NCBI RefSeq assembly: GCF_900250075.1
Contig: NZ_LT977070.1
Location: 3,189,020-3,253,019 of the forward strand
Direction: 5' to 3'
DNA length: 64,000 nucleotides
Source of the DNA: Cupriavidus taiwanensis
GTDB lineage: Bacteria; Pseudomonadota; Gammaproteobacteria; Burkholderiales; Burkholderiaceae
Within the stretch, counting starts at the first letter, position 1; each line of letters begins with the position of its first letter. The position numbers and the translations under genes are program-made. The notes beneath the pieces are model-generated. The model searched no databases and was not told where the DNA came from. It was given only the letters and a program-made list of their open reading frames with translations. Positions 1-9,073 of this stretch are shown here, in pieces.

Positions 1-260
1 CGACCTTCTTCACCGCGGCCTTCTTGGCGGGCGCCTTCTTGGCGGCTGCCTTCTTGGCCGGTGCTGCCTTCTTGGCGGCGACCTTCTTCACCGCGGCCTT
101 CTTGGCCGGTGCTGCCTTCTTGGCGGCGGCCTTCTTGGCCGGTGCTGCCTTCTTGGCGGCGACCTTCTTCACCGCGGCCTTCTTGGCCGGTGCCTTCTTG
201 GCGGCTGCCTTCTTGGCGGCCGGTGCAGCCTTCTTGGCGGCGACCTTCTTCACAGCAGCC
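1..260. repeat. Tandem repeat, period about 81 bp, inside the H1-like gene
   Basis: The 20-mer beginning CGACCTTCTTCAC recurs at 1, 79, 160 and 241 (the last copy with two changes), giving periods of 78, 81 and 81 bp, i.e. 26-27 codons. Shorter CTTCTTGGC units fill the space between. Such in-frame repeats expand and contract by slippage or recombination, so the length of the protein may differ between strains. Confidence 0.85.
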
Positions 261-322
261 TTCTTGGCGGCCGGCTTGGCGGCCTTCTTAGCCGCCGGCT
301 TTTTCTTTGCAGCAGTTGCCAT
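1..322 (-). CDS. Histone H1-like Lys/Ala/Pro-rich DNA-binding protein (3' end outside window)
   Basis: The minus-strand frame opens at ATG 322 behind a GAAGGAG ribosome site and runs off the left edge, so at least 107 residues are present and the C-terminus is missing. The protein is almost only Lys, Ala, Pro and Val, with units such as [16 protein letters not shown]. This is the composition of bacterial H1-like (HctB/AlgP-type) proteins that bind DNA non-specifically and compact the nucleoid. No folded domain is visible. The coding DNA is itself a tandem repeat of about 81 bp. Function as a nucleoid protein is inferred from composition; a role on other polyanions such as polyphosphate granules cannot be excluded. 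Confidence 0.85.
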   Translation of the reverse strand, partial: MATAAKKKPAAKKAAKPAAKKAAVKKVAAKKAAPAAKKAAAKKAPAKKAAVKKVAAKKAAPAKKAAAKKAAPAKKAAVKKVAAKKAAPAKKAAAKKAPAKKAAVKKV

Positions 323-1839
323 GGATAACTCCTTCACTAGAGAGTGAATATCGAATGACCTAAGTTGGCGACCCGACCGACCCGAGGCGCGCCACAGCAG
401 CGCGGCCCCAGTCGAGCGAGCGATTCATCGGCGTGCGGCCCGACCACTGCTGCACGCTAATGAATTCGGTTGCGGGCACACCGCCCATGGCGGTGCTTCG
501 GCGGCCGGCGCGAGCCCGCAAGCGGGTCTCGGGCACATGCCGCGCCCTGGAATATTCGATCAGCCCGCACCGCCCGTTGAGCCGGCGCGCGGCCAGAAAT
601 GAGGAGATATCGGACAGCAGGCCTGCGGTGCGGGCTTGGCCTCGCGCACGGCAGGCGGCATTCATTCGGTGGTAGCGGGTCCAACCCGTCAATGGACCAA
701 GGGAGACTGCACGCGTTTTAGGAAGCCGGTCGGGCCTGGTCTGCGTCAAAGTTCTCGTGCTCCTCAGCTACTACCTTCGTCATTGCATCGAAGCGCGCAT
801 CGCGCTTTTCGGTTCCATCTTGCTTCCTGCTTCGCTGCAATGAAGTGAGACTCTTGTCAAGGCGAATCATAATTCGTTTGCACGATGATGTTAAGAAAAA
901 AGTGCAAAAAAACTTGCCTGCATGCATCGCTCCAACTAGTTCTCACGCGCGTCGTCACGAAGACGTTGCCGACGACATCGAAACGCGTCGCGCGCATGCC
1001 GGTGTCGAGACCCACCACGCGCACTCGCGCACGCCGCGCGATGCCCCTTCACCGACCGCGCGCGCCGCAGCTTTTACACACCGTCGCGCGTAGCGATGAC
1101 AAGCCGCGCAGCGTGCGCGCGACGACTGCGAACAGCGCTACCGAATGTCCTCGCGCTTTCCGAAAAGCCGCATAGACAAAGGCTTTGCGGGCGATGCACC
1201 AATGCGCGAGCGGCGCGCGTCGAGTCGTGCGGCGGCACGCTTCGACACGCGCGCGACACCATCACCGGCGCGCGCCCTGCATGCTTTACACACTCCGCCC
1301 GGTACGCACGCGCGACGCCCTGCTCGATGTTCGACGACACCGGCGTCGGCCACTGCGCGACACCATCGCCGAGCGCGCGCGAGAGTGATGCGTGCACGCA
1401 ACGGTTTGCATCGACGCAACATCGAAAGGGCATCGCGAAGGCATCGCAAGGACAACGCGGCGGCATCGCAGCGTTGCGCTCGAGCCAAGACGCGACGACA
1501 GCGAAGCGTCGTGGCAACACTCCGGCAGTCGCTCCCGCGAGGTCGCGTCGTGCCGCTCGATCCGGGGCACGCGCGCCGCGCTTTGCGGATGCGTTCGCAC
1601 CGTCGCGCAGGACGCGGCGAGGTGGCGCGCGGTGCGTCGTACGTCCGCTTAGAGGATTGCTTCAGCGGCCGTGCGCAGGCGCGTTTTGCTGCGCCACAAA
1701 AACCCGCAAACGCCCGCTGCGTGCGGGCTGGCGGGAAACGGACAAGCGCCGCGGAAGGGCGCGCGCCGGTCCGCGCCGGATTGCGGCGCGGCGGCTGCGC
1801 CAGTAGATTGGCGTGGCTACGGACCTCAAAGGAGACATC
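323..1839. other. Long intergenic stretch without a credible gene
   Basis: About 1.5 kb separates the divergent H1-like and DUF2147 genes. Every frame longer than 70 codons here is Arg-, Ala- or His-rich with no family resemblance, as expected of shadow frames in GC-rich DNA. Part of it (about 760-920) is AT-richer and promoter-like and contains a small palindrome, CGAAT-CATA-ATTCG, near 863. From 950 to 1660 the DNA is unusually rich in CGCGC and GCATCG words. I see no RNA gene that I can name. Confidence 0.5.
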
Positions 1840-2304
1840 ATGCGCAGCCCTTCCCTCATCGCCTGCACCATGCGCGCCGCGGTGCTTGCCGCCACCCTGC
1901 TCGGAAGCGCCGCGGCGCTGGCGCAGGCCACGCCCACCGGCACGTGGAAGACCATCGACGACAACACCGGCAAGCCGCGCGGGCTGGTGGAGATCACCGA
2001 GAAGAACGGCGTCTACAGCGGACGCCTGCTCAAGAGCTTCGTCGACGGCGACGGCAAGCCGCGCGTCTGCGACAAGTGCACCGACGCGCGCAAGGACCAG
2101 CCCCTGATCGGCATGACCATCCTGTCCGGCCTGCGCAAGACCGGCGACAACGAGTGGAGCGGCGGCGAGATCCTCGATCCGGAAAACGGCAAGGTCTACA
2201 AGAGCAAGATGTCGCTCACCGAGGATGGCAACAAGCTCAACGTGCGCGGCTTCATCGGCATCAGCCTGCTCGGACGCACCCAGACCTGGGAGCGCGAGCA
2301 CTGA
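1840..2304 (+). CDS. DUF2147-family secreted protein
   Basis: The 154-residue product starts at ATG 1840 behind AAAGGAG; a GTG at 1813 in the same frame lacks a ribosome site and would spoil the signal peptide. Residues 1-27 form a signal peptide ending near ALAQA. The mature part begins TPTGTWKTIDDNTGKPRG and contains GRLLKSF, CDKC and the C-terminal FIGISLLGRTQTW, which match the small beta-barrel-like DUF2147 family found in the periplasm of many proteobacteria. The biochemical role of the family is unknown. The gene is monocistronic and ends before a strong terminator. Confidence 0.85.
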   Translation: MRSPSLIACTMRAAVLAATLLGSAAALAQATPTGTWKTIDDNTGKPRGLVEITEKNGVYSGRLLKSFVDGDGKPRVCDKCTDARKDQPLIGMTILSGLRKTGDNEWSGGEILDPENGKVYKSKMSLTEDGNKLNVRGFIGISLLGRTQTWEREH

Positions 2305-2379
2305 TCGCTGCCGGCACTCAGGGTTTCTCCGGGGCATGCCGTTGCCTGCCCCGCTGGTGAAGAAACCGCAGGCGAAAAA

Positions 2380-2416
2380 AAACCGGGCGGTGATGAACCG
2401 CCCGGTTTCTTTTTGT
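2380..2416. terminator. Bidirectional Rho-independent terminator
   Basis: An AAACCGGGCGGT/ACCGCCCGGTTT hairpin with a short TGATGA loop is flanked by an A-run on the left and CTTTTTG on the right. It can therefore end the DUF2147 transcript (+) and the TonB receptor transcript (-), which converge here. Confidence 0.85.
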
Positions 2417-2431
2417 CCCCGATGCTGCGCT

Positions 2432-4537
2432 TTACATGCGGTAGCGCAGGGTGGCCATGACGCTGCGCGGAGCGCCCGGCATGTTCAGGTTGGCGTTGGT
2501 GCCGTGCGCCGAGACGATGTAGCCCTTGTCGAACAGGTTGTACACGTTCAGCTGGGCCTCGAAGGCACCGCGGCGGTACCAGGCCATCGCGTCGGCGGTG
2601 ACATAGCCGGGCAGGGTCACGGTGTTCTGCGGGTCGGCATAGCGCGCACCGACCAGGTTGGCGCCAAGGCCAACACCGAAGCCGTGGCCCAGGTCCTTGG
2701 TCACCCACAGGTTGCCAGAGTGGCGCGGCGTGATGGTGGCGCGCTTGCCTTGCAGCGCGGCGCTGGACTTGGTGATGGTGGCATCCAGATAGGCGTAGCC
2801 GGCCAGCATGCGCCAGCCGCTACCCAGCTCGGCCGCGCCGGAGAGCTCCACGCCGTCGGTGCGCTGCTCGCCGATCGGCAGCAGCGCCGTATTGGTGGCG
2901 TTGGCGACCTTGATATTGCTGCGCTCCAGGCGGAACAGCGAGATCGTGGTGCTGGCCTTGCCGTTCAGCCAGTCGTATTTGGCGCCCACCTCGGTGTTGC
3001 TGGTGGTCTCCGGCGACAGGTCGGCATTGTTGGCCGCCAGCGCAAAGGCCTCGCCCGACGGCTGGAACGACTTGCTCCACGACACGTAGTACGACTGGGT
3101 CTTGCTCGGCTGCCACACCAGGCCGGCACGCGGGCTCCAGGCGGAGTCGCTGCGCGACAGGTCGCGCTGGCCGGCGATGCGGTTGCGGGTTTCCTGCTGG
3201 AAGTTGTCGTAGCGCACCCCGACCAGCGCCTTCCACTGCTCGCTGAAGGTGATCATGTCCTGGGTGTAGAACGCCAGCGTGTCGAAGATGCCCAGGTTCG
3301 AGGTGGTCGGGTTGCCCGGCGCCAGGCGCGGCAGCACCGGCAGCACCGGGTTGAACAGGTTGAAGGTGCCCGGCACCGGCTTGGTGTTGTTGATCTGGTC
3401 CTTGTTCTGCTGGCCGATCTCCATGCCGTACAGGATCTCGTGCTTGGTGCCGAAGATGGTCGCCTTCTGGATGAGGTCGGTCTGGTTGAACCAGCCATGT
3501 TCCTCGCGGCGGACATTGCCGTGGTTCATGGTCAGGGTCTGCGCCGCTTCGTTGACCGCGGCGGTCAGCGTGTTGTTGCGGTCCAGCGAGTAGTGGTAGT
3601 AGCGCGTGGCGTTGCGGATCGACCAGTTCTCATTGAAGCGATGGTTGATGGTGGCGGTGCCGGAGAACACACGCGACTGCGAGTAGTCGGCGTCGCGCGC
3701 GTTGGCCGCGCCGTAGTAGCGCGAGGCGGGCACGTCCACCGGCCGCCCGCGGTACGCCGGGATGCCGAAGTCGGTGACGCGACGGTCTTCCAGGTAGTCG
3801 GCCTGGAACAGCACGGTGGTCTCGGGCGCGACGCGCAGCTCCAGCGACGGCGCAATCGCCGCGCGGTCCAGGAACTGCTGCGAGCGGTAGCTGTTGGCCT
3901 TCTGCACTGCGCCGGTGACACGGAACGCCGCGGCGCCGTCCGCGAACACGCGGCCGACGTCAGCCTCGGCGCGGCGGTCGGCCCACATGCCGTAGCTGAG
4001 CGCGAAGTCGGTGACGTCGATGCCCGGCTTCTTGGTCACGCGGTTGATCAGGCCGCCGGAGGAGCCGCGACCGTACAGCACGGCTGCCGGACCCTTGATG
4101 ACCTCCACCCGGTCGACGTTGGACATGTCGCGGAAGTACAGCGCATCGTCGCGGATGCCGTCGACGAACTGGTCGGCGATGGCGGTGAAGCCGCGGATCG
4201 AGACCTGGTCGCGCTGGCCGTCGCCGTGCGAGAACGACACGCCCGGCACGTTCTTCAGCGCGTCCTGCATCGAGGTGGCGTGCTGGTCGCGCATGACCTC
4301 GGCGGTGACCACGTTGACGGTTTGCGGCACGTCGCGCAGCGGGGCCTCGGTCTTGGTGGCGCTGACCGCGTTGGGCGGGTTGTAGCCCGCGCCCAGCTCA
4401 CGGCTGACGTCCGCCTTGACGGTGACCTCCGGCAACTGCGCCGGTGTCGCCGGTGCGGATTGTGCCCACACCAGCATCGGTTGAAAAACGAAGCTCCCCG
4501 CCACCGCGGCACATATCGGGTGAAGTTTTATTCTCAT
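2432..4537 (-). CDS. TonB-dependent siderophore receptor
   Basis: The 701-residue outer-membrane receptor starts at ATG 4537; an upstream in-frame start at 4633 would put 32 residues before the signal peptide and lies within the promoter. Residues 1-26 are a signal peptide (ending LVWAQ), followed by a TonB-box-like EVTVKA. The plug domain (about 50-170) carries PLRDVPQTVNVV, SIRGF and the conserved VEVIKGPAAVLYGRGSSGG. The rest is the 22-strand barrel. Family layout resembles catecholate/hydroxamate siderophore receptors such as Fiu and FhuE; the ligand cannot be told from sequence. The last residues, LRYRM, end in Met rather than the usual aromatic residue. A LysR gene lies just upstream on the same strand. 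Confidence 0.92.
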   Translation of the reverse strand: MRIKLHPICAAVAGSFVFQPMLVWAQSAPATPAQLPEVTVKADVSRELGAGYNPPNAVSATKTEAPLRDVPQTVNVVTAEVMRDQHATSMQDALKNVPGVSFSHGDGQRDQVSIRGFTAIADQFVDGIRDDALYFRDMSNVDRVEVIKGPAAVLYGRGSSGGLINRVTKKPGIDVTDFALSYGMWADRRAEADVGRVFADGAAAFRVTGAVQKANSYRSQQFLDRAAIAPSLELRVAPETTVLFQADYLEDRRVTDFGIPAYRGRPVDVPASRYYGAANARDADYSQSRVFSGTATINHRFNENWSIRNATRYYHYSLDRNNTLTAAVNEAAQTLTMNHGNVRREEHGWFNQTDLIQKATIFGTKHEILYGMEIGQQNKDQINNTKPVPGTFNLFNPVLPVLPRLAPGNPTTSNLGIFDTLAFYTQDMITFSEQWKALVGVRYDNFQQETRNRIAGQRDLSRSDSAWSPRAGLVWQPSKTQSYYVSWSKSFQPSGEAFALAANNADLSPETTSNTEVGAKYDWLNGKASTTISLFRLERSNIKVANATNTALLPIGEQRTDGVELSGAAELGSGWRMLAGYAYLDATITKSSAALQGKRATITPRHSGNLWVTKDLGHGFGVGLGANLVGARYADPQNTVTLPGYVTADAMAWYRRGAFEAQLNVYNLFDKGYIVSAHGTNANLNMPGAPRSVMATLRYRM

Positions 4538-4576
4538 GGCCTGTAATCGACTGTAATAACTTGAAAAAGCCGGCGA

Positions 4577-4605
4577 ATTATCGATTACGGGATTGTCATG
4601 GTCAA
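4577..4605 (-). promoter_or_regulatory. Sigma-70-type promoter of the TonB receptor gene
   Basis: On the minus strand TTGACC (4605-4600) and GATAAT (4582-4577) are separated by 17 bp, a near-consensus promoter about 40 bp upstream of the receptor start. An AT-rich stretch just upstream (GGAATAGGAATAATTCGC) has a loose resemblance to a Fur site, but too weak to call. Confidence 0.6.
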
Positions 4606-4714
4606 CGAGATTGCGAATTATTCCTATTCCCAATCCGGATATGTTGCTTTCAACACAACCGCACCTATTGGTGTCGCCCGATTTGTGATCTTTTTCTGAC
4701 TTGGAGCGGCCCAG

Positions 4715-5587
4715 CTAGGCCAATTGTGCTGTCAGCGCCTCGCGCGCTTGCGCAATGAAGGCAGACTCGCCGCGCCGCGCTGGCAGCAGGAAGAACTCCG
4801 CTTCCGGCAGCCGCGGCAGCCCTAGCCGCGCGACGGTGACGGCGTCCAGCGGCGCCACGCCCGGCCCGATCGCCGACGCGTTCAGGCATGACAGGCCCAG
4901 TCCGGCAGCCAGCGCGAGGTGCAGCCCCGCCACACCGGATGCGGAGTGCGCGATCTCGAACGGCACCCGCTTGCGCAGCAGCCGCTGCACCACGTACTGG
5001 TGCAGCGAGCACGTATCGGGCAGAAGCACCAGTGGCAGCGTAGCGGGCAGGCTGTCGGCCTCGGCCGGCGCGGCCACCCAGGCGAGCGGCTCGCGCCGCA
5101 GCACCGTGCCGCGCGCGGCCGTTCCGCGCGTGCCGGGCAGCCGCATGCTCAGGCCGATATCGAAGGTGTCGCGCTCGGCGGCGGCATCGATCGCCGCGCT
5201 TTTCATCACCGTCACGTGCAGGCGCAGGTACGGATAGCGCTCGCGCAGGCGCCGCAGCATGCCGGCGATCTCGCCGGGGCGGAAATAGTCGGTCACCGCC
5301 AGGCGCAACTCGCCCTCCAGCGCGTGGCCGCGAAGCTCCTGCAAGGCCAGTTCGTTCAGGTCCAGGATGCGTCGCGCATGCGCCAGCAGCCGCTGCCCGG
5401 CAGGCGTCGGCTGCGCGCCGTGGCGGCCGCGTGTCACCAGCGGCACGCCGGCGCGCTCTTCCAGCTTGCGCAGCTGCTCGCTGACCGACGACTGCGACAG
5501 GAACAGCCGGGGCGCCGCGGCCGACAGGCTGCCGCTGTCGGCAACCGTCACGAAGGTGCGCAACTGGTCGGTGTCGAATCCACGCAT
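4715..5587 (-). CDS. LysR-family transcriptional regulator
   Basis: A 290-residue protein of the usual LysR length. The N-terminal winged HTH is clear (DQLRTFVTVADSGSLSAAA, then SQSSVSEQLRKLEERAGVPL), followed by the linker helix and a two-lobed effector-binding domain. The start at ATG 5587 has AGGAG upstream. It is divergent from the tautomerase gene (start 5720) across 132 bp, the classical arrangement in which a LysR protein controls its divergent neighbour; it is also upstream of the siderophore receptor on the same strand. The effector is unknown. Confidence 0.9.
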   Translation of the reverse strand: MRGFDTDQLRTFVTVADSGSLSAAAPRLFLSQSSVSEQLRKLEERAGVPLVTRGRHGAQPTPAGQRLLAHARRILDLNELALQELRGHALEGELRLAVTDYFRPGEIAGMLRRLRERYPYLRLHVTVMKSAAIDAAAERDTFDIGLSMRLPGTRGTAARGTVLRREPLAWVAAPAEADSLPATLPLVLLPDTCSLHQYVVQRLLRKRVPFEIAHSASGVAGLHLALAAGLGLSCLNASAIGPGVAPLDAVTVARLGLPRLPEAEFFLLPARRGESAFIAQAREALTAQLA

Positions 5588-5719
5588 GGCAAGGCTCCTG
5601 GCAAGGTCGGATTGATTTCGGCATAGCCGATGGAAGGCATCGGTTATTCCCGCTTTTCCGATACTACACCACGCCCTACCATGGCTTCACCAACCCCGCT
5701 CAAACCCAAGGAGCCCGCC

Positions 5720-6112
5720 ATGCCCCACATCGTCCTGCACCTGTCTGGCCAACCCGATGCCGACCTCACCCGCCGCAGCGCCCGGGCCATCGCCGACCTG
5801 ACCGAGCGCGTGCTCGGCAAGCAGCGCGACGTGATCGCCGTGACGGTGCAGTACATCCCGCACGACAGCTGGATCATCGCCGACGCGCCGCTGTCCGAGC
5901 AGGGCCGCAATGCCTTCCACCTGGACATCAGCGTGACCGATGAAACCAACACCAAGGCAGAGAAGGCGCAGTTCATCGCGGCCGTGTTCGAGACCATGTC
6001 GGGCCTGCTCGGCAACCTGCATCCGGTCTCTTATGTCCACGTGATCGACGCCCGCGCCGCGGCCTATGGCTACGGCGGCCGCACTCAGGAGTATCGCCAC
6101 CAGCACCGGTGA
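5720..6112 (+). CDS. Tautomerase-family protein (4-oxalocrotonate tautomerase superfamily)
   Basis: The start ATG 5720 follows AAGGAGCCCGCC; an upstream in-frame ATG at 5630 has no such site and would bury the catalytic residue. After Met removal the protein begins PHIVLHLSG, giving the N-terminal Pro that acts as general base in this superfamily. At 130 residues it is twice the size of classic 4-OT, consistent with the larger single-chain or cis-CaaD-like/YrdN-like groups. A second conserved-looking part is VTVQYIPHDSWIIADAPL. The substrate is unknown. It is divergent from the LysR gene, its likely regulator. Confidence 0.8.
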   Translation: MPHIVLHLSGQPDADLTRRSARAIADLTERVLGKQRDVIAVTVQYIPHDSWIIADAPLSEQGRNAFHLDISVTDETNTKAEKAQFIAAVFETMSGLLGNLHPVSYVHVIDARAAAYGYGGRTQEYRHQHR

Positions 6113-6314
6113 AGCCGGCCTTCTCCTTCCCTGCCGCCGACCGCCACCGCGCGGCCGCGGCGAGCCTCAAAGGTTTCGCCGCCGGCCAAGCTGTGGCACA
6201 GTCGCCGGCTGATCCCTTTTCCTGACGCACAGAAAGAGACAACGCGCCACAAGCGCAGGCCCCGCCGCGGCACCGGACCGCACCTCAGGAGAAGGCAACC
6301 CTGAAGGAGATCCG

Positions 6315-7706
6315 ATGTCGTTCCTGATCGTACTGGCAGCCCTTGCCTTCCTGATGTTCGCCGCGTACCGCGGCTACAGCGTGATCCTGTTCGCACCGAT
6401 CGCCGCGCTGGCCGCGGTGCTGCTGACCGACCCGTCGGCGGTGGCGCCGGTGTTCACCGGCATCTTCATGGAGAAGATGGTTGGCTTCGTGAAGCTGTAT
6501 TTCCCCGTGTTCTTATTAGGCGCGGTGTTCGGCAAGGTGGTCGAACTGTCGGGCTTTTCCGAGTCCATCGTCGCCGCGGCGATCCGCTATATCGGACGAA
6601 CGCGCGCCAATGCGGTGATCGTCACGGTGTGCGCGCTGCTGACCTACGGCGGCGTTTCGCTGTTCGTGGTGGTGTTCGCGGTCTACCCGTTTGCCGCCGA
6701 GCTGTATCGCCAGAGCAACATCCCCAAGCGGCTGATGCCGGGCGCGATCGCACTGGGCGCGTTCTCGTTCACCATGGATTCTCTGCCGGGCACCCCGCAG
6801 ATCCAGAACATCATCCCCACCAATTTCTTCAACACCACCTCGTGGGCCGCGCCGGTGTTGGGCGTCGCCGGCTCGCTGTTTATCCTGGTGGTGGGCCTGA
6901 GCTATCTGGAATGGCGCCGCCGCGCCGCCGCTGCGCGCGGCGAGGGCTATGGCAGCAACCTGCGCAACGAGCCCGAACGCAGCCAGGCCGGCAAGCTGCC
7001 GCACCCGCTGCTGGCGCTGCTGCCGCTGGTGGTGGTGGGCGTGGCCAACTTCTGGCTGACGCGGATGATTCCGCTGTGGTACGGCGAATCCAACAGCGTG
7101 ACGCTGCCTGGCCTGGCCAGGCCGGTCGAAACCAAGATCGCCAGCGTCACCGCGATCTGGGCAGTGGAAGGCGCGCTGCTGCTGGGCATCGCCGTGGTGC
7201 TGGTGACCGCCTTCGGCGCCCTGCGCGAGCGCTTTGCCGAGGGTACCAAGGGCGCGGTCGGCGGCGCGCTGCTGGCGTCGATGAACACCGCGTCGGAATA
7301 CGGTTTCGGCGGCGTCATCGCCGCGCTGCCCGGTTTCCTGGTGGTCAGCGATGCGCTGCGTGCCATCCCCAACCCGCTGGTCAATGCCGCGGTCTCGGTC
7401 AGCACGCTGGCCGGCATCACCGGCTCGGCCTCGGGCGGCATGAGCATTGCGCTGGCGGCGATGTCGCAGAGCTTTATCGCGGGCGCGCAGGCCATGCAGA
7501 TTCCGCTGGAAGTGCTGCACCGCGTGGTGTCGATGGCCAGCGGCGGCATGGATACCCTGCCGCACAACGGCGCCGTGATCACGCTGCTGGCCGTGACCGG
7601 CCTGACCCACCGCGAGTCCTACCGCGATATCTTCGCGGTCACGCTGATCAAGACCGGCGCGGTGTTCTTCGTCATCGCGCTGTATTTTCTGACCGGACTG
7701 GTTTGA
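6315..7706 (+). CDS. GntP-family permease
   Basis: A 463-residue inner-membrane protein with about 12 hydrophobic segments, starting at ATG 6315 after GAAGGAG. Features such as GGVSLFVVVFAVYPFA, MDSLPGTPQIQNIIPT and the late TGSASGGMSIAL and SGGMDTLPHNGAVIT stretches match the GntP/CitMHS-like permeases that carry gluconate or other hydroxy- or keto-acids with protons. The substrate here is not known. It lies 100 bp upstream of an aldo/keto reductase on the same strand. Confidence 0.85.
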   Translation: MSFLIVLAALAFLMFAAYRGYSVILFAPIAALAAVLLTDPSAVAPVFTGIFMEKMVGFVKLYFPVFLLGAVFGKVVELSGFSESIVAAAIRYIGRTRANAVIVTVCALLTYGGVSLFVVVFAVYPFAAELYRQSNIPKRLMPGAIALGAFSFTMDSLPGTPQIQNIIPTNFFNTTSWAAPVLGVAGSLFILVVGLSYLEWRRRAAAARGEGYGSNLRNEPERSQAGKLPHPLLALLPLVVVGVANFWLTRMIPLWYGESNSVTLPGLARPVETKIASVTAIWAVEGALLLGIAVVLVTAFGALRERFAEGTKGAVGGALLASMNTASEYGFGGVIAALPGFLVVSDALRAIPNPLVNAAVSVSTLAGITGSASGGMSIALAAMSQSFIAGAQAMQIPLEVLHRVVSMASGGMDTLPHNGAVITLLAVTGLTHRESYRDIFAVTLIKTGAVFFVIALYFLTGLV

Positions 7707-7806
7707 AGCATTCCCGGCGCGCGCGGGTTGTACATTGCCGGTGTTGTTAACTAGTGTGGTTGGGTGCCGCCGGGCGCCCGACCCCGGCCAACCTGGAAGC
7801 CAAGCG

Positions 7807-8640
7807 ATGAAGCAAGTCACCCTGCCCGACGGCGAGCGCGTCCCGGCGCTCGGCATGGGCACATGGAATATGGGCGAATCGCCCGCCGCGCGCGCCGAGG
7901 AGATCGCCACGCTGCGCCTGGGGCTGGACCTGGGCCTGCGCCTGATCGATACCGCCGAGATGTACGGCGAGGGCCAGTCCGAGGCCATGATCGGCGAGGC
8001 CATCGCCGGCCGGCGCGACCAGGCCTTCCTGGTCAGCAAGGTCTACCCGTTCAACGCCAGCCGGCGCGGCACCGTGCAGGCCTGCGAGCGCAGCCTGAAG
8101 CGGCTGGGCACCGACCGCATCGACCTCTACCTGCTGCACTGGCGCGGCGGCGTGCCGCTGGAAGAGACGGTGCAAGCCATGGAGGCGCTGCAGCGCGACG
8201 GCAAGATCCGCCACTGGGGCGTCAGCAACCTGGACCTGTCCGATATGCAGGAATTGTGGGACGCGCCGGGCGGCAGCCGGGTGGCCACCAACCAGCTGCT
8301 GTACAACCTGGGGCGGCGCGGCATCGAGTGGGACCTGCTGCCCTGGCTGCGCCAGCGCGGCGTGCCGGTGATGGCCTACTCCCCCATCGAGCAGTCGCGC
8401 CTGCTGGCGCATCCCGGACTGAAGCGCTTCGCGCGCGACCACGGCATGAGCGCGGCACAGGCGGCGCTGAGCTGGCTGCTGGCGCAGGACGGCGTCATCG
8501 CCATCCCCAAGACCAGCCGGCGCGAGCGCCTGCAGGAAAACCTGGAGGCCCTGTCGAAAACGCTGTCGCCGGCGCAGCTGGCCGAGATCGACCGCATCTT
8601 CCCCCCGCCCGACGGCCCGGCGCCGCTGGAAATGCTCTGA
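7807..8640 (+). CDS. Aldo/keto reductase
   Basis: A 277-residue NADPH-dependent oxidoreductase. The start ATG 7807 is preceded by GGAAGCC; upstream frame sequence does not look coding. The catalytic tetrad can be placed: Asp in LIDTAEMYGEG with Tyr in the same motif, Lys in LVSKVYPFN and His in YLLHWRGG. The coenzyme-binding IPKTSRRERLQENL occurs near the C-terminus. The TIM-barrel length fits the family. It may reduce a carbonyl compound taken up by the GntP permease, but this is only inferred from proximity. Confidence 0.9.
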   Translation: MKQVTLPDGERVPALGMGTWNMGESPAARAEEIATLRLGLDLGLRLIDTAEMYGEGQSEAMIGEAIAGRRDQAFLVSKVYPFNASRRGTVQACERSLKRLGTDRIDLYLLHWRGGVPLEETVQAMEALQRDGKIRHWGVSNLDLSDMQELWDAPGGSRVATNQLLYNLGRRGIEWDLLPWLRQRGVPVMAYSPIEQSRLLAHPGLKRFARDHGMSAAQAALSWLLAQDGVIAIPKTSRRERLQENLEALSKTLSPAQLAEIDRIFPPPDGPAPLEML

Positions 8641-8659
8641 GCCGGCGACGGGGCCGCGC

Positions 8660-9073
8660 TCAGTTCTGGCGGGCCAGGTAGCGCTCGCGCTCGACGTAGC
8701 GCACCAGGTAATTGCGCGCCTTGTCGCGGGTATCGGCGGTCACGCGCGCCGCCGCCTGGCGCGCGCTGCTCTTGCCATGCGACGACGACATCTGTGAGTC
8801 GAGATAGCTGCGGAACGACTGGTGCATCGCGTCCAGTTCCGGCTGGCATGCGGACAGAGCCAGGTCGGCCACGTCCTTGGACTGGCCCTTGGCCGACAGG
8901 TTGTCGTTGGCCTTCTTCTGCGTGCAATCCATGTATTTGGCGCGCAGCGCCTGCCATTCGCTGCCGGTATCGGCCGCCGGGGCCGATGCCGCGGCGTCAG
9001 TGGAAGCCCCCGGAGGCTGGGAGGCACAGGCGGCCAGCAGAAGCAAGGGCAAGGCAGTGAGAAGTTTCTTCAT
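8660..9073 (-). CDS. Small putative lipoprotein, function unknown
   Basis: The 137-residue product has a lipoprotein signal (MKKLLTALPLLLLAACAS), so Cys16 is the likely lipidated residue. The mature part is Ala/Ser-rich, then helical with two Cys (DCTQKK and LSACQPEL) that could pair in the periplasm, and ends in a charged helix. I do not recognise the family. It is convergent with the aldo/keto reductase (19 bp) and divergent from the SYLF gene. Confidence 0.75.
   Translation of the reverse strand: MKKLLTALPLLLLAACASQPPGASTDAAASAPAADTGSEWQALRAKYMDCTQKKANDNLSAKGQSKDVADLALSACQPELDAMHQSFRSYLDSQMSSSHGKSSARQAAARVTADTRDKARNYLVRYVERERYLARQN

Noticed and set aside
1..300. Regular repeats that might suggest a CRISPR array or a Leu/Ala/Phe-rich plus-strand protein
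   Set aside because: Repeats are in-frame codons of a Lys/Ala protein on the minus strand with a proper ribosome site; there are no unique spacers and no cas genes.
1074..2337. Long frames on both strands between 1.1 and 2.3 kb
   Set aside because: They cross the DUF2147 gene in wrong frames or consist of Arg/Ala-rich sequence without starts or motifs; typical of GC-rich non-coding DNA.
2225..4546. A 773-codon plus-strand frame opposite the TonB receptor
   Set aside because: Antisense shadow of a clear receptor gene. The same holds for long plus-strand frames opposite pilS (41008-42993), proS (50398-52101) and proB/obgE (53642-56344), and the minus-strand frame opposite pilC-pilD (61086-63932).
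4605..4635. Possible Fur box upstream of the siderophore receptor
   Set aside because: Best alignment to the 19-bp consensus by eye is about half the positions, not better than expected in an AT-rich promoter.
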